NCBI RefSeq assembly: GCF_030867145.1
Contig: NC_134428.1
Span: 26,141,320 to 26,205,319 of the forward strand
Source: Opisthocomus hoazin
Lineage: Eukaryota > Chordata > Aves > Opisthocomiformes > Opisthocomidae
Length of the DNA: 64,000 bases
Direction: 5' to 3'
Positions 48,139 to 61,960 of the stretch are shown here, piece by piece. How positions within the stretch are numbered: position 1 is the stretch's first letter; every line of letters begins with the position of its first letter. The position numbers were made by a program, and so were the translations under genes. The notes beneath the pieces are model-generated. The model was not told where the DNA came from and searched no databases. It saw only the letters and a list, made by a program, of their open reading frames with translations.

Positions 48139-51100
48139 GAGAGGAGTTTGTGGATGAAGGGAGCTGCAAACTGCCAGCAGTGTCTGCCCCTTGGACAAGT
48201 TTGTCACCTCGCAGGGGTAGAGGCGTCGGTCTGGTGTCTGCTGCAGCAGCTGTTGGAGAAGCTGTGTGCCGGAGGGCTGGACCTGGGGTCTGCACTGGAG
48301 CCCTGGCTTTGCTGTGGTCCCAGGTGGCTTTATGAGGGAGGAGGAGGAGAAGGGGAGGCGATGCTGTCGGCATTGCTCAGCTGCCGCACTGGTCCTCCAC
48401 CAGCGGTTCCAGCCGTGGGACGGTCTCACACGCGCAGATGCTGACACCGCCGGGTGCTGGGATGCTGCTGGAGCTGCCGGAGGAGAAGCGCTGTCGGGTT
48501 GTTGTGTGACGAGAGCAGGGGCTCTTCGCACTGGGATAGACGGTGCTCTGTCTAGGTCCTGCTCGTGCAGATGACCAACACAACAGGTCTTAGCACTTCG
48601 GCATCACGGTAGCTCTCTGAGCTGAGCGGAACAGCCCAGTGCTCCAGGTCCACCGTTCCCAGCTGCCTGCAGGCTCAGCACAGTGAGGTGGTTCTGTTTT
48701 GTCCGTTCACACTTCCAAGCTGTCTCAATATGCTATGTTTAGCAGAAAAAAGAGGATTCATAACAGTTTTTGAAAACAAATTTGTAGTTTTAACAAAAAT
48801 ATGATCTCCACAATGCAAAGAAAGTATCTGGTAGTGGTGAACTTCAATTATTGAGTTTTGAAGTTCACTGATTTGAAGATAATCCTGAATAATTGGGAGT
48901 TAAATTCCCTGTGTCCATGCACATCGCTTTATTCCTTGGCTGTCTCTCAGTGGAGCATTCACAGACAAGCTGCAGCCCTGTCTCTGTAATTAGCCCACGT
49001 TCCTCTCGCTCTGCCCTAGGCCTCCACACGTTAAGCGCTTGTGCAGGGGCACAGCTTTATGCGTGGAGCAGCCCCGTCGCAGCCACTGCAGGGAGCAGTC
49101 ACCATGACAGGCAATGAGATGGTTTGCATGTCTAATGCTATTTTCACTGCCCGTCTGGGTCTTTTGGAGCATTCTCCCTAACCATCAGGCTTGCGTGTTA
49201 TTCTGTGAGCTGCTACCCTCGTACAAATAATGCATAACACCATGACAGGGAGCTCTTCTCCCAGTAATAAACATGTGGTCTCGAGCCAGCGGTTCCGAGG
49301 AGCAGCTGGCTGTGGCTGCGGAGCCGACGCTCTCAGTCGTGTCCCTGTGGACATTAAACTCGCCTGTGGTGGGGAAGCGGCTGTCACGCACCGTTATCGC
49401 CGTAACGGGCTCTGCGGCTCCCGGGGGCTGCTCCCGGCTCTCCCACCCTCCCGCTGCGCTGGGCTGGGGGCTGGCGTGGCAGGGCTGTCCCTGCGTGCGC
49501 CGCGGCCGATCCCACCCTGGAGCGCCCGGCTCTTGGCCCCGCGGCTGCCAGCAGAAACGGTGCTGGTGGTGTCCGAGGGCGTGCGGTGAGACCCCCGCAG
49601 CACCCCTAACCGCCGTTGGACAGCAATCGCTTGGGGCCATTTCAGCCCCAGCCCCACACCGCGGCCCTCGCTGAGAGCTGTAATTGCGTCGCTGGGCAAT
49701 GCTGGTGCCTCTCCGATCGCCTCGGGGTACTCGGAAAATCAAACCGCTTCCCTCGGAGCTGTGAGCCTGTGCTGATGGGCACTGCAGGAGCACCCGCCGT
49801 GGACGGATGGATTGGGGTTTGCTGATGATGACAGGCACTGCTGCACATGCCTGGGAACCGCTGTATTTCTCTGCGAAAGGCCTTTCCAGTGTGCTGTGCC
49901 CTGTGTACTTCTGGTAACTTAGGGAAAGTGTATCGATTTTTTTTCTGGGACCCGCTGTGAGCTGGCTTTTGCTGAAATGTAGCGACTCAGCTGCCCTCCC
50001 TCCGCTGTGGATCCACTGCCTTGGGATTAATCCGGGCTGAAGACCGCACGAGTAGTTCCGTGTAACATAGCTCTTGCAATACCTTGTCCCCTTCACCCTT
50101 CCTAAACCTTTAGGGGTGGGTTAGATCCTACATGTGCACTGTTTTTTCTAGCCCAAATCTTCCACGCAGAGCAAGCACACGTGTGCAGCACCAACCTCTC
50201 ACCGATGCCGGTGCCCAGCTCCCAGTAAAGCTGGCAGAGGGACTGGGCTGAGCAGGGTTGCAGGCTGGAGGCAGGGGTCTGGGCTCTTTGCCGGCCAGTC
50301 CCCGTGTTTCACCCATCTGGGGGCCGGAGAGAGGCCACTCCTGCATCAGGCATGGGTTTTCTTCTGCACCCAGAGCTACTGGAGTGAATCCACCACGGGC
50401 CAGAGCTGGGGGTCTCCTGGCCTCTGCCCCGCGTGCTGGGCCAGGGGAGCCCACCCCGCACCCTGGCTGGGCAGCAGTCTGCTCCTGGCCTTTCTGCTTG
50501 GTTTCACCTCGAGGAATGGGATGCAGGAAAGAATCGGTCCTCTTTGTAGTGTTTTCTCACCTGATGATGGCTATCCACAGGCTACTCGATTGTAGCCATG
50601 GGAATGGCAGCTGCTTTCAGCACCCGCAGCCGCTCCACGCTGTGCTCGCTCTTCCTGCAAAAAGAGTGAGAGCAGCGCGAGGGACAACACGCTGCGGGGA
50701 GAGCTGCGGAGCGCCCGCTCCCGCAGAGCTGGGGCTGCTGCTGCCTCCGGGAAAACGCGTTTGTTGGCCGGCGACGGTGGCACAGAGTGCGGAGAGGGCA
50801 GGGGGGAGGCAGCACGGCCACATGCCGAACCCCCACCTTGGCAGCCCCCCTGCCCTCGCTGCGTGGGGGGGGTGCCCCAGGGCCACGTCCCACCGCCGCT
50901 CCCAGCTGGGTCCTGCCCCGCTCCGAGCCCCGGCGCGGGCACCGACCCCTGCCATGGGAGCAGCCCTCTGCCTCCCGGCGGAAGTGCTTGGGAGGGTTAT
51001 GAACCCCGAGCTCGGAAAACCAGCCAAGCAAGGCGGGGATGCCTCTTCCGATAGCTTTTGGAGCATCCCTTGGAGCACTCGGGAACTGTCATATGTTGCT

Positions 51101-52569
51101 GGGCCTGAAACAGTCTAACTGTTGCCCAGTATTTTCAAGAACTCTCCTTCTCTAGGATTTTGCTCAATAATCCACTAAGTAAACATCACAGTGCTTTGCT
51201 GCTAATGGTTTAAGTGTTATCCGTAGTGTCAAAGTTTGCGAGCTTCGCTCTGTGTGTGAATGCAGTATCGCTTGAGCCTGCAGATGCTACAGAGAACTCA
51301 AAAATAGGCCTGGGGAAAAACAGCCCCCCTGGAAAAGAGAAGGGCGAAGAGTCAGTCGGCTGCATTCATGGGTTTAAATGATGAGCCTGACCCCTGCTCA
51401 GTTTCTGATTTAGCGAGGCTCGTTCTGCTCTGTTCGAAGCCCAGACTAGCAAAGAAGGAACAACAGGTTCTCAGAGAAAGTTACGGACAAAGGCTTTTGA
51501 TTTTCAAAGTGAAAATTCCGGCACAAATTGGTGACACCTTGTATCGAGAGAGGTCGGAGTCTTTTGCTTTTCGTGGATTTCTCTCACCTCTTGTTGTCAT
51601 GGGGACTTCTTTTCCCTGAATCGTTATATCATGCACTTCAGCAGAAATTTTATTGCTTTGGGGGCTGGAGAGGCTCATGTGGGACATTTCTCACTGCTCG
51701 TGGTGTAATACACAGAGGTAATTTCTTTCAAATGATTTTTTTGCTTGAAGTGGTTTCAATGAATTGAGAAGGGTACGAGTATGAATGAATGGCTGAAATG
51801 TTTGTGCTGAGTTCAGGTGAGGAACATGCACTATCAAACTTTCCAGAGCATTAAGTGTGGATATTACAATTTCGCTGTGGTGTGTACGGAGGCAGCAGTC
51901 CATTTTATCCTTTCCTTCACTCTTTAAGAAGTATTATTTAGGATCTGATGTGGTTTAAATTGGTTTCCCCTCCCTTTTAAAAAGTTTAAAAGAAACCCCT
52001 AATTTATAAGAGTCTTTCCAGTCATAGTGAGAAATTACTCTTTAGATGAAAGGCACGGGGTCAGCCCCAGCACGGCGTGGCGTTGCCTTTGCTCCTGGGC
52101 GTGGGAGGTAGCGAGGCCCCGGCAGGATCGGTCCCCGTGACCCAAGCTGGGAGCAGCTCAGCGGCCCTGGGGACACACAATGCCACGTGGGCACCACTCT
52201 CCGCTTCCCTTTTTGGGGGGATACCGGAGCCGGGAGCGTGTGGCCGGGGCACCCTCGCTGCCGGGGCTCTGCCGCCCCGCGACCCGGGGCGAGCATCCCT
52301 GGGGCCCCCCGCGCGCCCTGGGGCTCCTTCCCACACAGGTCCCTGCCCGCCCGCCCGTCTGTTTGTTTGTTTAGGTAGCTGCTGTTTCCAAGCTGAAGGG
52401 GAGTATTTAAAAGCCAACTGTTTGAAGGCTGTGGAAAGGATTCATATTTATGGAAAAAAGAAAAAACAAAACCAAAAAACACTGCAAAAAACCAACCCAA
52501 CCTCAAAAAACCCCCTCCAACCTGTTTTTTCAAATCTCCGATTTCCATCCCCAGAGTCAACACACCAAT

Positions 52570-52860
52570 TTAGTAAATGTTGCAAGGCGCACTATTTTCC
52601 CCCTTGTCATATTATACATCCAAGCATCAAGGATGGATCATAAACTTGCTCTTTATGGCTTTAACATTTCAATTGCTAGTCACATTTTATGTAAATGAAG
52701 GTATTTACCTTGACAAGCTCTCCTGTGAAGTACAGTACTTCTTTAAAGAATTTATTTGGCAATATAAACAGGCCGAATGCTGAGGGTGGATGCAAAATCC
52801 ACAACTGATTTTTACAGCTAAGTAATGTAGGATCCTCCCAAAATATATCCGTGGCTGTCT
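52570..52860. promoter_or_regulatory. AT-rich island in intron 1, candidate conserved non-coding element
   Basis: A compact AT-rich block in HS3ST4 intron 1 with TTTATGTAAATGAAGG (octamer-like), CAATTGCTAG and AATATAAACAGG (forkhead-like) words and no repeat. It is an intronic enhancer candidate, unsupported by conservation data here. Confidence 0.35.
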
Positions 52861-54500
52861 CCTCCAATCTCGCCTGTGCCTTGGAGGAACTGAGGCAGGG
52901 GAACCGGGGGGGGGAAGAGGGAATAGCAAAGGGACGTCAGTTATAGCCACGGACCTACTAAACAGAACTGGCTTTGGATAAAAATATCTCCATCTGCCAG
53001 ACTTTATTTTGTATTAAGGAGATTGCTGTAACACATTTCAAGCCAAAATCTGATTTCCATTCCCTCCAGAGCCAGCCTGGAGTGGACTTGGCCCCCTCCT
53101 TTATTAGCAGGTAATCATTTTTGGATCCGAGCAGAGCAACGTTGCTCTGGTAGCCCGAATCCACAGCTCTCCTTTGTTTTAGAGCGTATTTCCTTTCATC
53201 TTGCATTGAGATGGGTACAGTAATATAATATACTTTCTATTAGTGTTCATCCACATCTACAAATAACTTTATTTCATCCTCAGCTCTTCCCTTTTTGTAT
53301 TTATTCTTGATGGACATACATATAATTAAGCTGCGCAGTGAGCCTGCTCACAGAAAGCGAACGTCAGTGGCGGAAGCGTGTGTTAAAGTCGCATTTGGAT
53401 TCAGGAGCTGACACCATGAGCTGCCATCACCCAGCCAAGGAGAAGACAAACCCCCTGACATGTGTAACGTCAGTTGCAAGGAGGCACCGGCTCCGGGGCT
53501 CTTCCAGGTGCCCCTGTGCCCCGGGGGGCTCAGGACCCCCCTCTGAGTCCCCAGACACGTGGGGAGGAGCTGCCTCCTGGCTCGCCTGTGGGTAGAAGGG
53601 GCTGCATCACTTGGGCAGGTTATTAATTGAATTACTCTGCTCCAGTCCCACTTATTTAAAAACAAACTGACCCTTTTACATCCAAAGTGCTGACTCATGA
53701 GATGCTGATGGCAGACCATGGATCCTGAAGTTGTTGCTGCTGGAGGTCTTTAATTGGGCTTTGGTTCATCCCGGCTTGGTCTGTCCCCTGGGGAGTGCCA
53801 GCATTGATCCCACTGCTGCTCGCTGCACCGTCAGCACTCGCACCTCCGAGCTAATTTCTCAGCTATTTATTTGTGCCGAGTTAACCCCCAGTCACCACCC
53901 GCCGCCTCGGCTCTGCGGCTCCGTGGTGCTGGGGGCTGCAGAGCCGGGGCGATACAGCACGGGGACAGAGGGGTCCGGCACAGGGCTCTGCCTTTTTTAC
54001 CTGAGCTGTTAAAAACACAGAAAGGCGAGCTCCTGCAGTCAACAGCCAGGCATGAACTGGAGAGGCTTTAGGGGAGCGTGACAGTGCGACGGGGAAGGTG
54101 GTTTGGCTGGTGTGAAGGAAGATGCAAACGTGGTGGCTGGTGCTGGATGCTGGCCTCTGCCATGGGCAGGAGGGGATTGAACCTGGCCAGGGCCCAGCAG
54201 TAGAGGGGAGGCACGTGGCAGCGTTCTTGCTCGCCAGTCTTCGTTAATGGCTACCCAAGGTCTAGTCAGTGTCTGGCCAAAGCAGAGCAATCCAAGCTAG
54301 CCAGGCATCCGCTGCAATTGCTGTTGTAACCATGTGTGCGTTCGCCCTGGGGCGGATGGGGCAAGCACTCGGCGGGGGCCCAGGGCACCAGGGGAGCCCT
54401 GGAAGTCCTCGGCCAGCAGCGTGGGCAGTGCCCACCCACCCCTTCCTCAGGAAGGGTAGAGCCTGGGGGGCTGTGCTGTCCTGACCTGCAGCCACATGGT

Positions 54501-54690
54501 GGGCTGCCCTTCTGGATGCTCTTCCCCTGCAGCCGTCCTTTGGGCTGCTCTTCGGGATGCTCTTCACCCGCTGCCGTCCTTTGGGCTGCTCTTCGGGATG
54601 CTCTTCACCCGCTGCCACCCTTTGGGCTGCTCTTCGGGATGCTCTTCACCCGCTGCCATCCTTTGGGCTGCTCTTCACCTGCTGCTGCCA
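54501..54690 (+). repeat. 41-bp minisatellite, about 4.6 copies, HS3ST4 intron 1
   Basis: The unit starts GGGCTGCTCTTCGGGATGCT and copies begin at 54501, 54542, 54583, 54624 and 54665 (partial), exactly 41 bp apart. The first copy is the most diverged and the middle three nearly identical. Because 41 is not divisible by three, the apparent reading frames through it are incidental. Confidence 0.9.
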
Positions 54691-54849
54691 GGCCAGCGCT
54701 GCCTGTGCCTCGGCGTGGGAGGAGGGCACACAGGCAGTGTGCAGGGTCTGCTACACACACCTGCATCAGGAACAATTCAGGTTCCTTACTCAGCTCAAAA
54801 TCCTGTAGGAACTCCTCAAAAAATGAAAGCACTGTGGAAAAATGCCTGA

Positions 54850-55290
54850 GGCAATAACTTCACTGGTAAACTAAAGCATCTCGTTGAGAATTTCTAAGAC
54901 CTAGCAAATCATAATGCAATTTCCTATGCAAAAAGGGTTTATCTCTATCTAAATATTATTCTGCATCGTTAGTCATTGTAGAGAGGCTATTGCTCTCCTA
55001 GGTTAACTGATTGAACTTTGGAAATAAAGCTGCAAGCTTATCGTACAGACTGGAGCTTGACTTTTATTGCTCCTAAATTCTAGTGATATTGTTAGATGTG
55101 AGTAAATGTATACTCCATTAGAAAATATTAAAGTTTGTTACTATTTTAGAATTAAAAAGATTAAAAGAAGCATTTCTGCAGTCTAGCCCACCATGAAATT
55201 GGAACCTATTTGGTATGTAAAATGTGTAATACAAATAGCCTAACAATTAATGACAAAGGAAGAGCTGGGATGGATTTAAGGCTCAGACTA
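54850..55290. promoter_or_regulatory. AT-rich island in intron 1, candidate conserved non-coding element
   Basis: About 440 bp of AT-rich unique sequence directly after the 41-bp minisatellite region, with TATGCAAAAAGG, CTAAATATTATTC and ACAATTAATGAC words. No coding frame or known repeat is recognised. Confidence 0.33.
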
Positions 55291-58200
55291 CCCTGCATTT
55301 CTCGAGGCTGGAGTGGCAGCAGGGGAAATGTGTTATTAGATCATTACAGGCTTTTCTACTAGAGCCACTGCTGGTGAAGTTACATCGAGGTGTTTTATTA
55401 TTACCCTGTTGCTACATGATATTCTGAAACACTCCCGTTTTGGGATGCCGTTGTCTCTGTGGGAGACCATCCGTGTCTCTGCCACGGGCTGGTTCATTTG
55501 GAAAACCTGCACAGAAATTCTCCAGCCATTTTTTGCGGTAGGCAATGGTGGGAAAGTGCCTTCCCATTGCCAGAGTGATTAAGGAGCTCGTTTATTAATG
55601 TGCAAGTTCAAAGCTGCTGACTGCAGTCGGGGTAATGCATTCAGGAGCGGGGGTTCCTGCTGGCCGAGGTCCCCGCGGTGGATGCAGGTCTTCTGCTGCC
55701 CGGTTTGCGGCCCTTCCCCGGGGTAACGCGGCGAGGCGCTTCCCCATGCGGCTTTGCCGATGCCCTCTATTAACTTGTGCCAATGCTGAGAGCGCGTCGC
55801 AGGCAGGGCAGAGCGTGGAGATCTTTGCTGTGCCCGGAGGGCGAGGACTGGGGATGCTGGTGTGGGGAGGGACTGGGGGGTCTGCAGAGACGGATTTCAT
55901 CCCGATGGCGTGGGGAGAGCTCAACCCTGAGTGCCACAGGCGCTTGGCAGCAGCTCGGGGGGACGGGACCCCTCCTCCTGCGGCTGCGGGTCTCTACGGC
56001 AACCCTTCCCCTCCTGCCATGGGCACGGGGTCTCGAGGAGCCTGGGCACTGTGCAGCCCACCCGCAAACCCGCGCAGCCTTGTTGTGCCGTGGTTTCTTC
56101 TAGGGGGAAAGAGGCCGCGGTACAACAGGCTGCTTGCTGTGCCTGTGGGATGCGGGTTCGGGGCCCACAGCCGCGGTGGTGCGTGGCCCTTCACAGTCTA
56201 AATGGCATTTCTCACCCTGTTTTTCTTCCAGAGCACTCCCTTGCACTTCACGTCACAGTCATTTTGCACACTGGTGCCTCTGTGCTTAAATGTACGGTGC
56301 AGAATATATAGCTCCTTCTAAATGCATGGGGTTTATAACCTTGGTGTTTCTTGCTGGATGACTTTGTGTTGTAATGAAGAACACGAATGCTGCCTTAATT
56401 AAAATGCAGCCCCCCACATTAATATATATGTTGCTACTGAAAATTAAGGTTCACGGAAAGCCGTGAGTTTAAAAGCTCGTGGCAGGTTTAACTGGTCGTG
56501 TGTGAAATGGGACGTGATTTGGGGTGCAGCAGCCCAGCCCCGCGGGCAGGGACGGGGGGTCGCAGCCCCCGGTGTGGCAGGCAGCTGCCCGTCCTGGGTG
56601 CCTGCCCCCTGCGACCGCGGCACCGCGGGGCTGGTGGGTCTTCCGCGGGCGCTGCAGGCAGCACCCAGCCCTGCCCGCGCTCAGCTGTGGGTGGGAATCG
56701 GCGCCGGCCGCGGTGTTCACACACACCCGGGCCCTGCTGTCCTACCAGGGAGGTGCAAAGCCGCTTAATGAACCAGAGAATTTGTTCTGTAATACTACTT
56801 AAAAAAAAAAAAATTGTGAATGCAAACATTCCCTCTCTCCGAGCACTGTGCATGCATCGCTGTTGGCAGTATTATCAGTTATGAAGATGTTTTGCATTCA
56901 AGGATTTGCAGTTTCCAGGCCCGTGAATATTCAGGCTCCAGTTTGCCCTTTCTGTCTGTGCACTGCACCTATCCTTTGCTTTCCTTCGCTCCTTTTTTAT
57001 TTTTTCCAGTGGATTCAATTAGTTCTATTTGCTGCTTTAGCAATAAAACAATTCCCTCTGTGGCATTAAAATGAGGTTCTTTCATTATTTCATTTGGTTT
57101 CTTGTTGTATGTTGAAGGAAAGGGAGGGGGCTCTGCTTATTGTCTGCCCCGCTTTGCAGGGGCCGGCTGCCAAGCCGAGGAGGACGCTAGATGTACTTGG
57201 GGCAGCATGAAGAATTAATGAAGGGCGCTTGCTGGCGCAGAGGCGCAGGAACCTCACCGACAGAGCCGCTGTCGGAGCCACGGGTAAAATTTGACCGACC
57301 CCAGAGACTTTCAGTAGGACTTTGAGGACTTTGGCACCCGAGTCACTGAGCTAGCCTTGAACGTGCTGGGCTTCTGAACGCGTTCAAGGAGCTGGGTCTG
57401 ATCGGTTCCCAGGCACGAAGAGCCTTTGCATTAGCTGTTGGTAATGAAATGCAGAGACTGAACCTGTATTTGTTTTAGCTAAGGCACAAGTTAATCGGAG
57501 CTGAAATATCAATTTAAACCCAGCAGATCAGTTCATGAAGCAGCGTGGGCAGTGGCCGGTGCATGGTGTCGGGCTGGGGCGGGTCGAGGGTGCTGGTCCC
57601 GTTTTCCCCCAAAGCAGAGCCCAGCATAGCGTAAGGAAAGCACACAGGCATCTCGAGAGCCAGAGTAACGGTGATTATGTGGGCAGGGTATACAAATAAT
57701 TACATGTAATGCCAGAGCTCTCTCGGCAATCTGCTCTTGGAGTGCCCTTTCGGGGGGCTGAGCTGGCGTCAGGTAGCCGTGTAGTGCTAACAGACCCATA
57801 AATCATTCTTGTTTCACACTGTGCTAAACACAAATCATATTAGTTACAACACTGAAGAGCATCTAAGTAGAGAAAAGAGAAAGGCAAGGTAAAAAGAGGA
57901 AACTAGATTTGAATCTAATTGCTTTTCCGCGTGTGTTTCACTGCTCTTTGGCTGAGACACAATGGCACGCTGCGGAGAGGGAGCCGGGAGCCGGCGCGGG
58001 GCGGGAGGTGGGAGCTGTGCGGCGTTCTTCCTCCGCTCCCCCCGGATGCTGAACAGCCAACGCACGTGTTAAAGGTGGATAAGAGGAGATGTGCCTTTGT
58101 GTATTCCATTTTTTTTAGAAAGAATTACTTTTCCTTCTCTTTCTGTGACTAGGAAAGTTTAAAACAGTTGTGCTGGTTCCAATTCCTTTTTCATTACGAG

Positions 58201-58559
58201 ATTAAATCTAGAACCAAAGGAGAATTTCCAGGCTGGCGGAGCAGCTGCGACCCCCTGGGTCTGATGAGCGCCCGACTTTTTGGAGAAAGAGATTCTTGCT
58301 TTTCCTCTCCCCGTGGAGGAACCCTGAGCCCCTCTGCAGCGGGAAGCGGGGCGATGAATGGTGCCGCTGCCTCCAGAAATAACCACGAGATCGGGGCAGG
58401 ACGGGCAGCTTCTGGGCAGGTCTGGGGAAACCTTTCTCCGGCAGGACGGGTTACAAACAGCGAGTTTCAGTGCGACAAAGTGAAGGAGCTTAAAAAGGCA
58501 ATATGTCTGTTTGGGATGGAGAACCGTTTTAAAAGGAAGAAAACTTGAAGTGTACAGCA

Positions 58560-59240
58560 GGGTAAGCAGGACTGCAAAGTTAAGTAATTAATCACGCTGG
58601 TTGTAACTTGGAAAGCAAATAAACATGATAAAACGATTTGCCTGAGTAGATTACAGGCAAATTAGAAAAAAAAAATGGAGGGGTCATCAGGAGCTTGGGA
58701 ATTGTGCTCTTCAGAAATCTTCAATCATCCTTACAATCAATTCTGCGTTTCCTTAATAGCGGTGTGAAACACCCTTCGCTCTGCGTTGTCTTAGATTAAC
58801 CGCTAACCGCAAACCATACGTTAGATGAAGTATTGAATATTTGTCTCTCAACAATACACTTGGAAATTGTTTATTTCTTTACTAGGTCTTCTGCAATGCA
58901 TTTAGGTACTGTAACCTAAACTGTAAAATACAGACTTACAACATCTGCCCTCAATACCCTGCCGGTGCTTGGCCCTGATGGCGACTGCTCCGAGGACCCA
59001 CAATTACGGGAGTTTTCTTCTCCTAAACAGATTGTTTGTTTCTGGAGACAATTACACTGACTTTATTACACAATGTATGTTTCTCTGCGACAAGCAATCT
59101 GCTTTATGGGCTTTCTTAGTAAAATAGCAAGTCGCTATGCTCACTAATATGATTCAATTGTGTTGTGTTATCTGACCTTTAAGGAACTTGCAATCTATAA
59201 TAACATGGTTCTACAGCAGATCCACTAGTAAAAAGCCTTG
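58560..59240. promoter_or_regulatory. AT-rich island in intron 1, candidate conserved non-coding element
   Basis: The longest AT-rich stretch of the intron (about 680 bp), with no open frame worth naming. It contains AAGTAATTAATCACG, CTTCAATCATCC and AAACAGATTGTTTG words. It could hold one or more enhancers or simply be neutral AT-rich sequence. Confidence 0.3.
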
Positions 59241-61499
59241 GCTTCTGGGAAATTCAGTCTGCAAATAAGCGGAGCCCCGGTATGAAAGGAATAACAAGGC
59301 ACTTTAACCCTCTGGCTGCTGGCCTGCCGGGGGGGTTTGCCAGCCCTGCAGTGAGGAGCTGTAGGGTTGCGTGTGCACGAGGAGGCTGGAGGTGGGAGCG
59401 CAGTGTGTCCCATCCTGTCCCAGGGCACCCGGAGCTGGCGGCTCTCGTCCCTCTGCCTGGGGCCATGGGGACGCAGAGAGGACACAGTGGGGACCCGCAG
59501 CGGGCTGGCTGTGGTGAGCGGGCGGCGTGGTGCGGGGCTGGTCAGCCATGCCTCCGTCCGCCGCGCACAGTGCCTGGCAGCAGAGCGGCGCGGGCTGTGT
59601 GTGCTGCGCTCATGCACGGTGGCACGGAAATGATTAACGCTGGTATCATCCCCGCCCGCCCACCCGCTCCCGTCTGCTCACCGCGGGCACCCTGCCGCGC
59701 GCGGAGGCACTGCCGAGCTCCTCGCAGCCCCTCGCCCTGCCGGCAGCGCGGGGGTCCCGTCACTGCCCATGCCGGCTCAGGGCTGCTGCCGGGGAGCACG
59801 GCACAGCCCTCCTGACCCGGCACAGCCCGGCCTCCGGCCCTCCCGGCTCCCCTCCTCGCCTGCCGGGGCCCCAGAGGCACGGGGTGCTGCGGCCAGCTGA
59901 CCCCACAGCGTGGTGGAAGCTCGGGAGCCATGCCACCACGTGCCGACCTCGTCCCTTAGCCCAGGCTGTTCTCCCACTTGGACTCTATCTGCAAGGTGCT
60001 TATGAGACGCCTGCAGGTCTTGGTCTCAGCCAAGGCCGATGTGACCCCTGACTTGTAGGCGAAATAGCCTCGTCTCCTCGGGAAGGGATTTGCCACCCAC
60101 CAGCCCGTGCTGCTGGTCCCTCCCTGCTTCTCTCCTGGCGTGACTGGGAGGACCGCAGGCCCACGCAGGACACGACGCTGCCGAGGAGCATCGGGGAGCC
60201 CAGCGTGGAGGGACCCTTTGCTCAGCCGAGGGGTCCCCGGGCAGCGCTGCCGCACCGGCTCTGCACACAGACAGCCGTGGGGTCTCCGTCCCGCGCTCTG
60301 CTCGCGGTCTCCGTCCTGCTCTGTTCGGGTGCGTTTCCAGCCCTCTAATCACTCTCTAATCATTCCGATGGCTGCTGTCTCCACGGCGGTAACGCTTCTG
60401 CTGAGAGGCATTGGAGTGATTTTATTTAGCAAAGTGAAAAACGGGGGATAGTCAGGAATCTGTTAGACCCAGGGAACTGGCAAGAGACTGGAAACTTGAG
60501 CAGAAATAAACAGTCGAGAAGTTTTTAATGATTTTTTTCTCAGAAGCTGGAGGACAACCTGTGCCTGCCTCTAGGTGCTGGGTTTTTAAGAATGTTTTCT
60601 CAGCCTGCTGCGTGGACTTTTGGCAGAGATCTTTGTGAAGCAACTTTTCCACCAAGGAATAGTAGATCAGAGAACGGTTCCCTTTAACGCTGGAGTGTGC
60701 GTGAACTTGCAGGGAGATCGTTTGAGGTTCTGCTAACCTTGTTAAAGGTCAGCTTTTGATCCTGTCAAATACCCTCTTTACCTGGAGATAAGATTTAAAA
60801 ATGAAAGACGAAAGAGAAAGAGCTTAAGAAAGAAGGAGAACCTGGAAGCTCGCTGAGCTCGCCCGTGCCTGGCTGGCGGCAGGGGAGAGATTAAAGCGAG
60901 TGCGGGCGCAGCCGGGGAAATGGCTGCGCCAGGCGGGAAGGGAGCGGGAAGGGAGCGGCCGGGGCCCCTCCAGGGCCGTCGAGCAGCCCCGCGGCGTGGC
61001 TGGGCTGGGATCACCGACCGCCCCGCGCTGCTGGTGCCCCCCTGCCCGCCGCCACCGCCGCGGTGCAGAGCCGCTCGCGAGGGAAGCCGCGCCAGGCCAA
61101 GGTCGAGGCTGAGGTCAATAAATAATACATGACAATTAATCTTAGAAACCTGTGACTTGGGGGAGAAAGGCGAGGACACTGCGGATGCTGGGGCGAGCTG
61201 TCGGGCGGGCGCGTTGGCTCCATGTCAGCCCAGGCGAGTCAATGAAAAATCAGCTCTGCCGGGATGCCGTGAGGCGGTGGTGCGTCGCTCGGCACGGCTG
61301 GCACGTTCCCGGTGCCGGGTGCCGCCGGTGCCCTCCCCGCGGCAGCTGTCGCTGCCCAGGTGTGGGGTGCTTGTTCCCAGAGTCCTGGGGTGCCCGCCCG
61401 CGGGAGCCACGCAGCCCTCGCCTGCGCCAGCAAGCCGTGAGCCCTCTGCGCTGGGGGCTGCAGCAATTGTTTGCCTTTTACAATCAATTCCCATCTGAG

Positions 61500-61960
61500 A
61501 TGTTTTAAAATGTATAACTGTCTCCTTGAGACTACAGCGTTCAGCAGGTGGTAACACTCAAAGCTTTTTTTTTTAATCTGTAGTAAGGATTTACAAAGGA
61601 AACCTTGACTTTTAGATTGATTTTTAAATAAGCATATATTTAGCTGTTAGTGCTTGAAGTACATATTGGATTATATTCTTCTGCAAACAGAATATTCTAA
61701 TTGATCTTGCTAATAAATAATGAAAGCCAGCCCTGCCACATACAATTCAAGGTTACACTGCATTTGTACCAGCAGCACTGGGGAGTTTTTTAATGCTCAA
61801 AAGATTATTTCTTTTAAAAAGGGAAAATACCTGTGCATGGGGGGGAAGGAAGACTAAATGCTGAGCTTTTCTCTAGAATTTTCTTTTGTTATTTTGCAAA
61901 ATGTAATTAGCAAGCGTCACCGTTTGAGACCCTCGTATAGATATAAAACTAAACTTGGAA
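61500..61960. promoter_or_regulatory. AT-rich island in intron 1, candidate conserved non-coding element
   Basis: About 460 bp of AT-rich unique sequence between GC-rich flanks, with TTGATCTTGCTAATAAATAATG and TGTAATTAGCAAG words. There is no repeat or coding signature. Confidence 0.3.
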
